From positions 1 to 64,000 of the forward strand of contig JBNLBF010000018.1 of assembly GCA_050302475.1 (NCBI GenBank): a stretch of DNA of 64,000 nucleotides, read 5' to 3'. This document shows positions 43,043 through 51,494 of the stretch, piece after piece (the first letter of the stretch is position 1; every line of letters begins with the position of its first letter). A model generated the notes under the pieces. The model saw only the letters and a program-made list of their open reading frames with translations, ran no database searches and had not been told where the DNA came from. A program made the position numbers and the translations under genes. The DNA is from NORP23 sp050302475. Lineage in GTDB: Bacteria; Pseudomonadota; Alphaproteobacteria; Rhodobacterales; Rhodobacteraceae.

Positions 43043-44002
43043 TTGACGTCGGACTCACGACATGTCGAACGCGTTGTGGAGGTCGCTGGTCACCCCAGTG
43101 CGGCGGCGCGGTCTCGGTTGGCAGCGTCTTGGCGTCGCTCGCTCGATCATCACGGACTGGACCCCGGTCAACGCGAAGGGGTGCAGCGGATTACAGAACG
43201 TGAATTGTCTGAACGTTACGAAAAAGCCGAAGTTATCCGGCGCATTGCGACCCCCAAAATTGACAGTCTGTATCAACTGGTCGGCAGTTCCGGCTGTGGC
43301 GTTCTGCTGACGGATGAAGAAGGCGTGGTGCTGGATTTGCGGGCGTCCGAAGGGGATCGGTCGGCGTTTGAAGCCTGGGGCCTGACGCCCGGTTCTGACT
43401 GGTCGGAAGGGTCGGAAGGCACAAACGGCATCGGCACCTGCATCGCCGAAACGCGCCGCGTTATCATTCATCGCGATCAGCATTTCCATGCCCGCAACAC
43501 AGGCATGAGCTGTATCGACGCGCCTGTCTTCGGTCCAGAAGGTGAACTGATCGGCGCGGTTGATGTTTCCTCGGCACGGGCCGACCAGACCGAGGCGATC
43601 AATCGGCTGATCGCAGCGCAAGTGGCGCACACTGCGCGTCAGATCGAAGTGGATTATTTCCGCGCGGCATTCCCGACAGCGCGGATCATCGTAGCCGACG
43701 ATGATGATACCGACTCGGCGATGCTGCTGGCCGTGGACAAGGATGACCTTATCCTCGGTGCAACGCGTGGGGCGCGTATTGCGTTCGGTTTAGGGGCGTC
43801 AGGGCCGATCCGATCTGTTCCGGCCTCGGACATTTTCGGGCGCGAAGATGGCCCAACGGGGTTCGAAAAAGCCGAGCGCGCTGCCGTGATTCGGGCTTTG
43901 TCACGGGCAGACGGCAACGTATCAGAGGCTGCACGGGCGCTTGGCGTGGGACGTGCAACGCTCTATCGGCGGATGAAACGGCTCGGGATTGGTGAAACCT
44001 GA
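43043..44002 (+). CDS. shortened AcoR-like regulator: GAF domain plus Fis-type helix-turn-helix, no AAA+ domain
   Basis: A 319-residue protein. Residues 15-65 (HPSAAARSRLAASWRRSLDHHGLDP) and a GAF domain (about 75-205, GCGVLLTDEEGVVLDLRAS, GTNGIGTCIAETRRVIIH, SCIDAPVFGPEGELIGAVDVSS) match the N-terminus of AcoR/DhaR activators. A linker LAVDKDDLILGATRGARIAFGL follows, then directly a Fis-type HTH (278-316, AAVIRALSRADGNVSEAARALGVGRATLYRRMK). The sigma-54 AAA+ domain with GAFTGA is missing. Start TTG 43043 has GGGAGG 8 bases upstream. Likely controls the aldehyde dehydrogenase next to it. No frame break is visible, so it looks like a genuine short form. Confidence 0.85.
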   Translation: MTSDSRHVERVVEVAGHPSAAARSRLAASWRRSLDHHGLDPGQREGVQRITERELSERYEKAEVIRRIATPKIDSLYQLVGSSGCGVLLTDEEGVVLDLRASEGDRSAFEAWGLTPGSDWSEGSEGTNGIGTCIAETRRVIIHRDQHFHARNTGMSCIDAPVFGPEGELIGAVDVSSARADQTEAINRLIAAQVAHTARQIEVDYFRAAFPTARIIVADDDDTDSAMLLAVDKDDLILGATRGARIAFGLGASGPIRSVPASDIFGREDGPTGFEKAERAAVIRALSRADGNVSEAARALGVGRATLYRRMKRLGIGET

Positions 44003-44006
44003 CCTG

Positions 44007-44030
44007 ACCTGTCTCAGGATTGAGACAGGT
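44007..44030. promoter_or_regulatory. 10-base-arm palindrome between the AcoR-like gene and aldehyde dehydrogenase
   Basis: ACCTGTCTCA (44007-44016) and TGAGACAGGT (44021-44030) are a perfect inverted repeat around GGAT. There is no T run behind it, so a terminator is unlikely; a dyad of this size suits a dimeric Fis-type HTH. It starts 4 bases after the regulator stop and ends 99 bases before the aldehyde dehydrogenase ATG. Confidence 0.6.
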
Positions 44031-44129
44031 GCCCGCCAGAGATTGTTTACCCCCCGGTGACAGCACCAGATACACCCCGCATCTTTCTTCCATTCCCGGC
44101 GGAGGACCGGGGTATTTGGAGGAACTCAC

Positions 44130-45650
44130 ATGAACGTACAAACGAATGTTGCGGGCGAAGCCGTCTCGCCGTTTAAATCCCGTTACGACAATTTCATCGG
44201 CGGCAAATTCGTCGCGCCAGTGAAAGGCCAGTATTTCGACAACATCACCCCGATCACCGGTGCCAAGGTTTGCGAAGTGGCACGATCGACCGCCGAAGAC
44301 GTGGAACTGGCGCTTGACGCCGCCCACGCTGCCAAGGGCGCCTGGGGCAAGACTTCTGTTGCGGAACGCTCGAACATCCTGCTCAAGATTGCGGACCGGA
44401 TCGAGGAAAACCTCGACCTGATCGCAACTGCCGAGACCTGGGACAACGGCAAGCCGATCCGCGAGACAACCGCCACTGATATTCCCCTCAGCGTCGATCA
44501 CTTCCGGTATTTCGCGGGCGTGCTCCGGGCGCAAGAAGGCAGCATGTCGGAGATCGACAATGATACCGTTGCCTACCATTTCTACGAACCGCTTGGCGTT
44601 GTTGGCCAGATCATTCCGTGGAACTTCTCCGTTCTGATGGCTGCTTGGAAACTGGCGCCGGCACTGGCCGCTGGCAATTGTGTCATCCTGAAACCCGCCG
44701 AGCAGACTCCGGCGGCGATTATGGTTTTGATGGAGGTGATCGCAGACCTGCTGCCCGATGGTGTGCTGAACATCGTCAACGGTATGGGTCCAGAGGTTGG
44801 CGGACCGCTGGCCGAAAGCAACCGGATCGCCAAGATCGCCTTTACCGGTTCAACCGAGACCGGCCGGATCATCATGAAGGCGGCCACCAAGAACCTGATC
44901 CCTGTGACGCTGGAGCTGGGCGGCAAGAGCCCCAACATCTTCTTCTCGGATGTCATGGCCGAGGATGACGCCTTCCTCGATAAAGCTATCGAGGGTTTCG
45001 TGCTCTTCGCCTTCAATCAGGGTGAGGTTTGCACCTGCCCCAGCCGCGCGCTGATCCAGGAGGACATCTACGAGGAGTTCATCAAACGCTGTATTGCCCG
45101 TGTCGAGGCCATCGTGCAGGGCGATCCGCGGGACATGAACACAATGGTCGGCGCGCAGGCCAGTCAGGAACAGCAGGACAAGATCAAATCCTACCTGACC
45201 ATCGGCGTCGAAGAAGGTGCCGAGGTGCTGACCGGCGGGGCCGAAGCCAAGTTTAACGGCGATCTTGCCAATGGCTTCTATATCCAGCCAACGATCCTGA
45301 AGGGGCACAACAAGATGCGTGTCTTCCAAGAGGAAATCTTTGGCCCCGTGGTTTCCGTGACCACGTTTAAGGACGAAGCCGAAGCGCTGGCGATTGCCAA
45401 TGACACGATGTACGGCCTTGGCGCTGGTGTCTGGACCCGCGACGGCACCCGAGCCTATCGGTTCGGTCGCGATATCGAGGCTGGTCGGGTCTGGGTAAAC
45501 AACTACCACGCCTATCCGGCCCATGCCGCGTTCGGTGGGTATAAACAGTCTGGCATCGGTCGCGAAACGCACAAGATGATGCTCGACCACTATCAGCAAA
45601 CCAAGAATATGCTGGTCAGCTATAACCCGAACAAGCTCGGTTTCTTCTGA
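44130..45650 (+). CDS. NAD-dependent aldehyde dehydrogenase (AcoD/ExaC type)
   Basis: A 506-residue ALDH. FIGGKFVAPVKGQYFDNITPITG opens the protein; the catalytic Glu is in LELGGKSPNIFFSD and the nucleophilic Cys in NQGEVCTCPSRALIQ, and WVNNYHAYPAHAAFGGYKQSGIGRE is the closing block. The C-T-C-P-S-R context and the neighbouring AcoR-like gene fit the acetaldehyde dehydrogenase AcoD/ExaC group, which detoxifies aldehydes during acetoin or alcohol oxidation. Followed by a clear terminator. Confidence 0.94.
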   Translation: MNVQTNVAGEAVSPFKSRYDNFIGGKFVAPVKGQYFDNITPITGAKVCEVARSTAEDVELALDAAHAAKGAWGKTSVAERSNILLKIADRIEENLDLIATAETWDNGKPIRETTATDIPLSVDHFRYFAGVLRAQEGSMSEIDNDTVAYHFYEPLGVVGQIIPWNFSVLMAAWKLAPALAAGNCVILKPAEQTPAAIMVLMEVIADLLPDGVLNIVNGMGPEVGGPLAESNRIAKIAFTGSTETGRIIMKAATKNLIPVTLELGGKSPNIFFSDVMAEDDAFLDKAIEGFVLFAFNQGEVCTCPSRALIQEDIYEEFIKRCIARVEAIVQGDPRDMNTMVGAQASQEQQDKIKSYLTIGVEEGAEVLTGGAEAKFNGDLANGFYIQPTILKGHNKMRVFQEEIFGPVVSVTTFKDEAEALAIANDTMYGLGAGVWTRDGTRAYRFGRDIEAGRVWVNNYHAYPAHAAFGGYKQSGIGRETHKMMLDHYQQTKNMLVSYNPNKLGFF

Positions 45651-45670
45651 GGTTAGCCTAACGGAAAATG

Positions 45671-45704
45671 GGTGTCGGCCGTGGTGAACGGGCGACACCT
45701 TTTT
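45671..45704 (+). terminator. rho-independent terminator of the aldehyde dehydrogenase
   Basis: GGTGTCG (45671-45677) pairs with CGACACC (45693-45699), with an inner CCGT/ACGG pair block around GGTGA, followed by five T. The region from here to 45885 contains no recognisable gene. Confidence 0.85.
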
Positions 45705-45885
45705 GGCTCTTATGGGGTCGGGGTTTTTAGTTGAGTGCGGATGTTTGAGGCGGTGCGGATGGCGTTGTTGGGGGCGGAGGTCCCGAAAGGGACGTTTTCG
45801 AGTAATAGTGGGGAGATGGTTTGGTAAGGGGGCACCTATATCAGCCGAACAGGTGTCTGAATTAAGTTCGAACAAAGGAGTTTAA

Positions 45886-46395
45886 TTAACTTCGAGTATA
45901 TCCTGCCAAACTAAATCCCAGAGCACGATATACTTCAAAGTCACGTGTCCATTTAACACCAACTTCATTGCAAACATCCGGCAAATGCCTGTTCCCTCGC
46001 ACTTTGCTTGGTTTTGAGACCTCTTTTGTAACAATTACTCTTTGATCATCTGCCCTTGCACTTGCTACGAGAAAGGCATCTCTTCCTATTTTTTCGATAT
46101 CGGTCTCGGTAAATAGTGGATCGTTTGATTGGTATCCGTGTTCCATCACGTAGTTCACATGTACCGGATCAACTGGCTCGCTCAATAATAACGCAGACCT
46201 AACGTGATCTTCTTTTATCCAATCGCATAGTTCATCTGAATAAGAAGTAATTTCATCGAAAATATCCTCAGTGACTTTGATGCTTTCGTTCTCTCCCATA
46301 TTAACCAACCAATCCCAAAATTGGGGTATATCATCAAGTGGATAGTACTCATTCTTGGCTTGGATCAAAGTGTTTGCATCAAATAAATAGATCAA
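45886..46395 (-). CDS. DUF4411 PIN-like protein, probable toxin or effector of the XRE-ImmA pair
   Basis: A 169-residue protein with the DUF4411 pattern: MIYLFDANTLIQAKNEYYPL, DIPQFWDWLV, then IGRDAFLVASARADDQRVIVTKE and RHLPDVCNEVGV. The acidic positions D6, E43/D44, D106 and a late aspartate in PDVC are spaced like those of a PIN nuclease. The start is TTG at 46395, two bases after the stop of the XRE-ImmA gene. The DNA is visibly AT-rich against its neighbours. Toxin-like role is inferred from the pair. Confidence 0.8.
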   Translation of the reverse strand: MIYLFDANTLIQAKNEYYPLDDIPQFWDWLVNMGENESIKVTEDIFDEITSYSDELCDWIKEDHVRSALLLSEPVDPVHVNYVMEHGYQSNDPLFTETDIEKIGRDAFLVASARADDQRVIVTKEVSKPSKVRGNRHLPDVCNEVGVKWTRDFEVYRALGFSLAGYTRS

Positions 46396-46397
46396 AA

Positions 46398-47660
46398 TTA
46401 CCCCTCTGAAGCCGAATGGAATGAATTATTTTTACTTTCAAATTTCTTTAACAAAGGTTCTACAGCACTTGGTTTAGTTCCAAGCACTTTGGCAGCCTTC
46501 GTGTAGGTCATATTGTTTTCTCGAACCGTTCTGTGGACAAAATCCAGTAAACCCGAACCAAGCCGAAAACGCTTCATTACTATATTTGGAAGCTGAATAT
46601 CACCGTTTTGTTCTGCCTTTGCCTTCGCTTTCGCTGCTGTCCAGCGGGAAAGGTATAGCCCGAACAAGGTTTGATAGACTTCCCGTGTTATCTCATTTCT
46701 TCGTTGAAGCCTGTAAGCAACCATCGGTTCACTAACAGACCAGTTCTTTGCGATTTGTGCGATGGCATCATCAGCAGATTCTAAATCCGTTGGAGAAAAT
46801 CTATTCACCCCTTTCCAAAACAAATCATCAGGTAGTAGAAATTCACCTGCAACATCATTGCAGAACTGTTCTACTCTCGCATGATCGTTTCTAGGTCTAT
46901 CGGTAGATGGATCTCCGCTCACCCCACTTTGTCCCAACCATAAATGTGCTAATTCATGAATTAAGGTGAATGAACGAGCCGAAGTCGCATCATTTGAATT
47001 GATTACTACAAAAGGTGCTACTTGATCCGATATAGCGAAACCGCGAAACACTTCAGAGCTAATTGATGAGTGCCACGAACCTAGATCGCCCATAATTAAT
47101 ACAAAGATTCCCGACTGCTCCACTTTAGTACGCAAAGTTCGAAACAAAGAAGCCGCGTCACCATGCCGAAGTATGAGATCGGTATGGTCAAATTCCAATG
47201 TATTTGCGATTGAATCCACAACGCTTTGCACGCCATCTGACATTTTTACAGAGTTTATATATCGGTGGATTACCGGTTCATCGTCTTCTTCGAGAATGCT
47301 TTTAACCATCTCCTGTCGAGCGCGTACATTTCGACGCAGAACATCCAACAGTGCATTCTCCCTTCTAGAAATATGAGAGGTTGATTGACGAAAATCTTCA
47401 CCCTTTCGGCCTTCGGCAGGAGGGCTATTCAAATAGAATGTAAGCAGCGGCCTGTTATAGGCATTTGCTATTTTTGCCAGTTGATTCCTTGTAGGTAACT
47501 TCTGACCCGTTTCTAATAGCTTCAGTTTTTCAATGCCGGTTTGCTTAACGGTATCTCGCAAACCAAGCTTTTGTGCAGCTTCTTCCTCAGAAAAACCAGC
47601 GGCAAGCCTTGCCCAAACCAAAATCTCTGAATTTATATTTTCTCTAGTGTTCTCTGTCAT
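46398..47660 (-). CDS. XRE-family HTH plus ImmA/IrrE metallopeptidase domain protein
   Basis: A 420-residue protein. An N-terminal XRE helix-turn-helix (about residues 13-70: ILVWARLAAGFSEEEAAQKLGL, LLETGQKLPTRNQLAKIANAYN) is followed by a linker and an ImmA/IrrE-type zinc domain with FTLIHELAHLWLG (HEXXH at about 235-239). Such fusions act as repressors whose peptidase part relieves repression, often as the antitoxin or regulator of a downstream toxin or of mobile elements. A further C-terminal helical part (about 335-420) seems specific. It precedes the DUF4411 gene by two bases. AT-rich composition suggests recent transfer. Confidence 0.88.
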   Translation of the reverse strand: MTENTRENINSEILVWARLAAGFSEEEAAQKLGLRDTVKQTGIEKLKLLETGQKLPTRNQLAKIANAYNRPLLTFYLNSPPAEGRKGEDFRQSTSHISRRENALLDVLRRNVRARQEMVKSILEEDDEPVIHRYINSVKMSDGVQSVVDSIANTLEFDHTDLILRHGDAASLFRTLRTKVEQSGIFVLIMGDLGSWHSSISSEVFRGFAISDQVAPFVVINSNDATSARSFTLIHELAHLWLGQSGVSGDPSTDRPRNDHARVEQFCNDVAGEFLLPDDLFWKGVNRFSPTDLESADDAIAQIAKNWSVSEPMVAYRLQRRNEITREVYQTLFGLYLSRWTAAKAKAKAEQNGDIQLPNIVMKRFRLGSGLLDFVHRTVRENNMTYTKAAKVLGTKPSAVEPLLKKFESKNNSFHSASEG

Positions 47661-47763
47661 TTTTTCTAATTTAGTAATCTTTTATCAACATAGCCACATT
47701 TCGTGTTCAAACAAAAATTTTTTCGCATTCTGTTGAAAACTCGTTACTTGGTTGCAAGTTTTC

Positions 47764-48120
47764 TCACCCCACCCCCAGCTCCGCCCGCTTCGCCTTCGTC
47801 AGCTTCCCCGCAATAATTTCGTGCGCCGCGACGATATGCTTGCGGAACTCCTCGTCGCTCATGGCGTCCGGGGTTTCCAACTGCACCCATTTCGCCCGCG
47901 CCAGATAGGGCGCCGGGATGATGCCGGGCATGTCTGTCAGGACCTCGAATCCCATATCTGACACCTTGAACGAGAATTTCGGCCCCTCGCCCTCTCCCCA
48001 GCCGGAACAGATCGCAAAGATCTTGCCGCCGACTTTCCAGACCGACGCGTTGCCCCACTGGATCACGTGTGTCGTCGCAGGCAGCGACGCGCAGAATCTA
48101 TCGAACTCCTCGCGGGTCAC
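47764..48120 (-). CDS. MmcQ/YjbR family DNA-binding protein
   Basis: A 118-residue protein with the YjbR (CyaY-like) fold pattern: EEFDRFCASLPATTHVIQWGNASVWKVGGKIFAI, KVSDMGFEVLTDMPGIIPAPYLARAKWVQLE. GTG at 48120 overlaps the pfkB stop (GTGA). Members bind nucleic acids weakly; a link to mitomycin resistance exists in name only. Last gene of the nth operon. Confidence 0.85.
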   Translation of the reverse strand: MTREEFDRFCASLPATTHVIQWGNASVWKVGGKIFAICSGWGEGEGPKFSFKVSDMGFEVLTDMPGIIPAPYLARAKWVQLETPDAMSDEEFRKHIVAAHEIIAGKLTKAKRAELGVG

Positions 48121-49112
48121 ACCAGGCCTTCGGCGCGGAACAGGGCCAGCAGGTCGCTGTCGGGGCGCGCACCAACGTGAGAGATAACCTCGCCCGCCGC
48201 GACACAGCCCATGCGGCCGCAGGTCAGAAGGTCGCGATCATTCGCCAGACCATAGAGCACCCCGGCGGCGAACAGGTCACCCGCACCGGTCAGGTCCTCC
48301 ACATGGGCATCGGTGGCGGGGGCGTGAAATTCCTCGCCATTTTGCACGATATAGGCACCGCGTGCGCCGACTGTGCAGGCAACCATTTCGGCGTCGCCGC
48401 TGGCGATGGTCAGGGCTTCGGACAGATCGTCAGTCTGATACATCGCTTTCAGCTCGTCTTCATTGGCGAAAACGAGGTCGATATGGTTGCGGATCAGGGA
48501 CAAGAAAGCCTCGCGATGACGTTCAACGCAGAAAGGGTCGGACAGGGTGATGGAGGTCTTGCCCCCCGCCGCTTTCACCAGCTGCGCGGCCTTGTCGAAT
48601 GCGTGCTGGCTGGCGGGTTTGTCATAGAGATACCCTTCCATATACAGCCATTCGGTTTCGTGCATCATGGCGGGGTCGATATCGCCGACGGCGAGCGAAG
48701 CCGACACACCCAGATAGGTGTTCATCGAGCGTTCCCCGTCCGGCGAGATCAGGATCATCGAGCGCGCGGTTTCCTCCGGATGGTCCTTCATCGCCATCGG
48801 GGTTTCAAAGGTTGCCCCGAGCGAGCGCATGTCATGGGCAAAGATCGTGCCCAACTGGTCATCCTTCACTTTGCCGACATAGGCGGTGCGGGCGCCGAGC
48901 CCGGCCAGACCAGCCACCGTATTCGCCGCAGAGCCGCCGGACCGTTCGGTCGCCGGCCCCATCTTGGCATAAAGCTCCGCCGAGCGGTCGCGTTCCACAA
49001 GGTGCATGATCCCCTTATCGATGCCGTTTTCGGTCAGGAAATCATCTTCGATATGGGCGAAAATATCGACGATGGCATTGCCGATTCCGACAACCTGAAA
49101 TTTCTTACTCAT
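48117..49112 (-). CDS. PfkB-family nucleoside/sugar kinase (adenosine-kinase-like)
   Basis: A 331-residue ribokinase-fold enzyme. N-terminal GIGNAIVDIFAHIEDDFL and GGSAANTVAGLAGLGARTAYVGKVKDDQLG, C-terminal DLTGAGDLFAAGVLYGLANDRD with the catalytic Asp. This combination is typical of bacterial proteins annotated as adenosine kinase or 5-dehydro-2-deoxygluconokinase relatives. It overlaps nth by four bases (ATGA) and the YjbR gene by four, so the three are co-translated. Confidence 0.88.
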   Translation of the reverse strand: MSKKFQVVGIGNAIVDIFAHIEDDFLTENGIDKGIMHLVERDRSAELYAKMGPATERSGGSAANTVAGLAGLGARTAYVGKVKDDQLGTIFAHDMRSLGATFETPMAMKDHPEETARSMILISPDGERSMNTYLGVSASLAVGDIDPAMMHETEWLYMEGYLYDKPASQHAFDKAAQLVKAAGGKTSITLSDPFCVERHREAFLSLIRNHIDLVFANEDELKAMYQTDDLSEALTIASGDAEMVACTVGARGAYIVQNGEEFHAPATDAHVEDLTGAGDLFAAGVLYGLANDRDLLTCGRMGCVAAGEVISHVGARPDSDLLALFRAEGLV

Positions 49113-49753
49113 AGGGTTTTATCCTCGTACTGGCAGAGATCGGCGATGATGCAGACCGCACATTTGGGCTTTCGGGCTTGGCATATATACCGTCCGTGCA
49201 GGATCATCCAGTGGTGCGCGTGCTGTTGGTATTCGGCGGGGATATTATCCTCTATCGCCTGTTCGACCGCGTCCACATTTTTACCCACCGCCACGCCGGA
49301 ACGGTTACCGAAGCGGAAGATATGCGTATCCACCGCCTGCGTCGGCTGGTGGAACCACATGTTGAGGACCACATTCGCCGTCTTGCGCCCAACGCCGGGT
49401 AGGGTTTGTAAGGCGGCCCGGGAAGACGGGACCTGACTGTTATACTCGTCAACCAGCCGCTGGCTGAGTTTGATCACGTTCTTCGCCTTGTTCCGGTAAA
49501 GGCCGATGGTTTTGATATGTTCGATCAGACCATCCTCGCCCAGCGCCAGCATTTTTTCAGGCGTGTCGGCGATTTTGAACAGCTCACGCGTTGCTTTATT
49601 TACACCTTTGTCGGTCGCTTGCGCCGACAAGGCGACGGCGACCAGCAGGGTGAAGGCGTTGGTATGCTCCAGCTCCCCCTTCGGTTCGGGTTCATTTTCC
49701 TGAAACCGGCGGAAGATTTCTTTGATGGTGTTATAATTGAGCTGTTTGGCCAT
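49109..49753 (-). CDS. nth: endonuclease III
   Basis: A 214-residue base-excision enzyme for oxidised pyrimidines: HhH LQTLPGVGRKTANVVLNMW with the catalytic Lys, the catalytic Asp in AVDTHIFRFGNRSG, and the C-terminal 4Fe-4S loop CQARKPKCAVCIIADLC. Start at 49753 (MAKQLNYNTIKE); longer frame is non-conserved. Divergent from the Ada-like repair gene, 92 bases between starts. Confidence 0.97.
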   Translation of the reverse strand: MAKQLNYNTIKEIFRRFQENEPEPKGELEHTNAFTLLVAVALSAQATDKGVNKATRELFKIADTPEKMLALGEDGLIEHIKTIGLYRNKAKNVIKLSQRLVDEYNSQVPSSRAALQTLPGVGRKTANVVLNMWFHQPTQAVDTHIFRFGNRSGVAVGKNVDAVEQAIEDNIPAEYQQHAHHWMILHGRYICQARKPKCAVCIIADLCQYEDKTL

Positions 49754-49845
49754 ACGTCGGGGATGCCATGCCCCTCCGTAACTTGGCAAGCAAAAGCCGC
49801 AAGAAACGGGTGGCAATGCGCCGTGGTGGATATAGATTGTGCAGT

Positions 49846-50691
49846 ATGAACGAACAAAGTCCCAAAGACCCCTATCACTACGCCGTCATCGACCGGGCGA
49901 TCCGGTTTCTGGATGAGCGTGCGGATGATCAGCCCTCGCTGGAGGAAACCGCCGCTGCTGTTGGCCTGTCGCCCGCGCATTTCCAGCGGGTGTTCAGCCA
50001 GTGGGTGGGGGTCAGCCCGAAGAAATACCTGCAATATCTGACATTGGATCACGCCCGGGATCTGCTGAAGAACCGGTTTACGCTGCTGGATGCGGCGGCA
50101 GAGACCGGACTGTCCGGGTCCAGCCGTCTGCACGACCTGTTCGTGAAGTGGGAGGCGATGACCCCCGGTGAATATGCACTCGGCGGGGCCGGGCTGACGA
50201 TCTATTACGGCTGGTTCGGCTCGCCCTTTGGTGAAGTGCTGGCGATGGGCACGGATCGCGGTCTGTGTGGCATGGCCTTTGCGGACGAGGTTGGGCGCGA
50301 GGAAGCCTGGCGCGACATGACTGCCCGCTGGCCTGCCGCCAATTTTACCGAAAACCCCGCCCGCCTGATGCCGTGGGTCGGCGCGGCGTTTGGGCAGGAA
50401 GGGGAAACCGCGCTGCACCTGATCGGCGCCCCGTTTCAGGTGAAAGTGTGGGAGGCATTACTGAACATACCCTCGGGCCACGTCACGACCTATTCCGAAA
50501 TCGCCAATCGTATCGGCAGTCCCAAAGCCCACCGTGCCGTTGGCACCGCTGTGGGGCGCAACCCGGTCAGCTGGCTGATCCCCTGCCACCGCGCGATCCG
50601 GAAATCCGGCGGGCTGGGTGGCTATCACTGGGGTCTGCCGGTGAAACGGGCCATGCTGGCCTACGAAGCCGCCCGGCTGGAGGCAGGTTAG
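49846..50691 (+). CDS. Ada-like protein: AraC-type HTH plus O6-methylguanine-DNA methyltransferase
   Basis: A 281-residue fusion. Residues 15-105 are an AraC HTH (SLEETAAAVGLSPAHFQRVFSQWVGVSPKKYLQYL), and 110-281 a methyltransferase domain with LNIPSGHVTTYSEIANRIGSPKAHRAVG and the acceptor-cysteine motif NPVSWLIPCHRAI. The N-terminal zinc/phosphotriester domain of classical Ada is absent, so it cannot sense methyl phosphotriesters in the usual way. Repairs O6-methylguanine and may regulate. ATG at 49846. Confidence 0.93.
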   Translation: MNEQSPKDPYHYAVIDRAIRFLDERADDQPSLEETAAAVGLSPAHFQRVFSQWVGVSPKKYLQYLTLDHARDLLKNRFTLLDAAAETGLSGSSRLHDLFVKWEAMTPGEYALGGAGLTIYYGWFGSPFGEVLAMGTDRGLCGMAFADEVGREEAWRDMTARWPAANFTENPARLMPWVGAAFGQEGETALHLIGAPFQVKVWEALLNIPSGHVTTYSEIANRIGSPKAHRAVGTAVGRNPVSWLIPCHRAIRKSGGLGGYHWGLPVKRAMLAYEAARLEAG

Positions 50692-50812
50692 GCAAAGATT
50701 CGCCGAAATCCTTTGCTTCACGTCCCCGTTACAGTAATCTTACTTGCAAGCGTAGCGAGTGGTTCGGTTAATGGTGCTTAACGTAAAACCAGATCAAAAA
50801 GGATCTCAGGAC

Positions 50813-51454
50813 ATGGTAGGTTTCAAGAATTTTGGCGTAGTTGCCTTTTCCGGCGCAGTTTTTCTGGCTGGATGTACGAACCCGGATGGTACCAATAACA
50901 ACACCGGCACCGGTGTTGGCGTTGGCGCGGCGCTTGGGGCGCTGGTTGGCTCAGCCGTAGCTGATAATGACACCCGCGGCGCGGTTGTTGGCGGCATCGT
51001 CGGTGCGGCAATCGGGGGCGCGATCGGGGCTGACCTCGACCGGCAGGAAGCGGAAATGCGCGCCGCCCTAGGCAGCGACGTGCAGATCGTTAACAACGGC
51101 AACCAGCTGATTGTATCCCTGCCCGAGTCGATCACTTTCCCGACAAACTCCGCCGTGGTGAAATCCAGCCTGCAGAGCGATCTGCTGGAACTGGCGACCA
51201 TCATGAACAACTACCCGAACACCACGATCGAAGTGGTCGGCCACACCGACAACACTGGCACAGTGGACTATAATCAGGCGCTGTCCGAACAACGTGCCCG
51301 TGCGGTTCGCGGCATTCTGCTGAGCGGTGGCGTTAACGGATCGCGGATCGTGGCATATGGTGCAGGTGAAACCCGCCCGATTGCCTCCAATGCTGATCCG
51401 GCAGGGCGTCAGGCCAACCGCCGCGTGGAAATCTACATTACGCCCAACGGCTGA
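50813..51454 (+). CDS. OmpA-family lipoprotein (YiaD-like)
   Basis: A 213-residue outer-membrane lipoprotein: signal VVAFSGAVFLAGC with lipobox L-A-G-C, a glycine-zipper repeat (GTGVGVGAALGALVGSAVADN, GGIVGAAIGGAIGAD) and a C-terminal OmpA peptidoglycan-binding domain (ESITFPTNSAVVKSSL, EVVGHTDNTGTVDYNQALSEQRARAV, GAGETRPIASNADPAGRQANRRVEI). Anchors the outer membrane to the cell wall. ATG at 50813 follows an AGGA site. Confidence 0.94.
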   Translation: MVGFKNFGVVAFSGAVFLAGCTNPDGTNNNTGTGVGVGAALGALVGSAVADNDTRGAVVGGIVGAAIGGAIGADLDRQEAEMRAALGSDVQIVNNGNQLIVSLPESITFPTNSAVVKSSLQSDLLELATIMNNYPNTTIEVVGHTDNTGTVDYNQALSEQRARAVRGILLSGGVNGSRIVAYGAGETRPIASNADPAGRQANRRVEIYITPNG

Positions 51455-51462
51455 TGAAATAC

Positions 51463-51482
51463 GGAGGCGCTTCGGCGCCTCC
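51463..51482 (+). terminator. strong hairpin with UUCG loop after the OmpA-like gene
   Basis: GGAGGCGC and GCGCCTCC form eight pairs around TTCG, just 8 bases after the stop codon and 12 bases before the next ATG. Only scattered T follow, so it is a weak terminator or an mRNA-stabilising structure. Confidence 0.5.
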
Positions 51483-51494
51483 GCTACCTTTCCC

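Noticed and set aside
44007..44030. terminator of the AcoR-like gene
   Set aside because: A perfect palindrome but with no T run; better explained as an operator.
45705..45885. small plus-strand frame beside the AT-rich islet, and flanking direct repeats
   Set aside because: The frame has no ribosome-binding site or known family, and I found no direct repeats or tRNA at the islet borders that would mark an attachment site.
48069..49436. 455-codon plus-strand open frame
   Set aside because: Antisense to the pfkB and nth genes; no recognisable domain.
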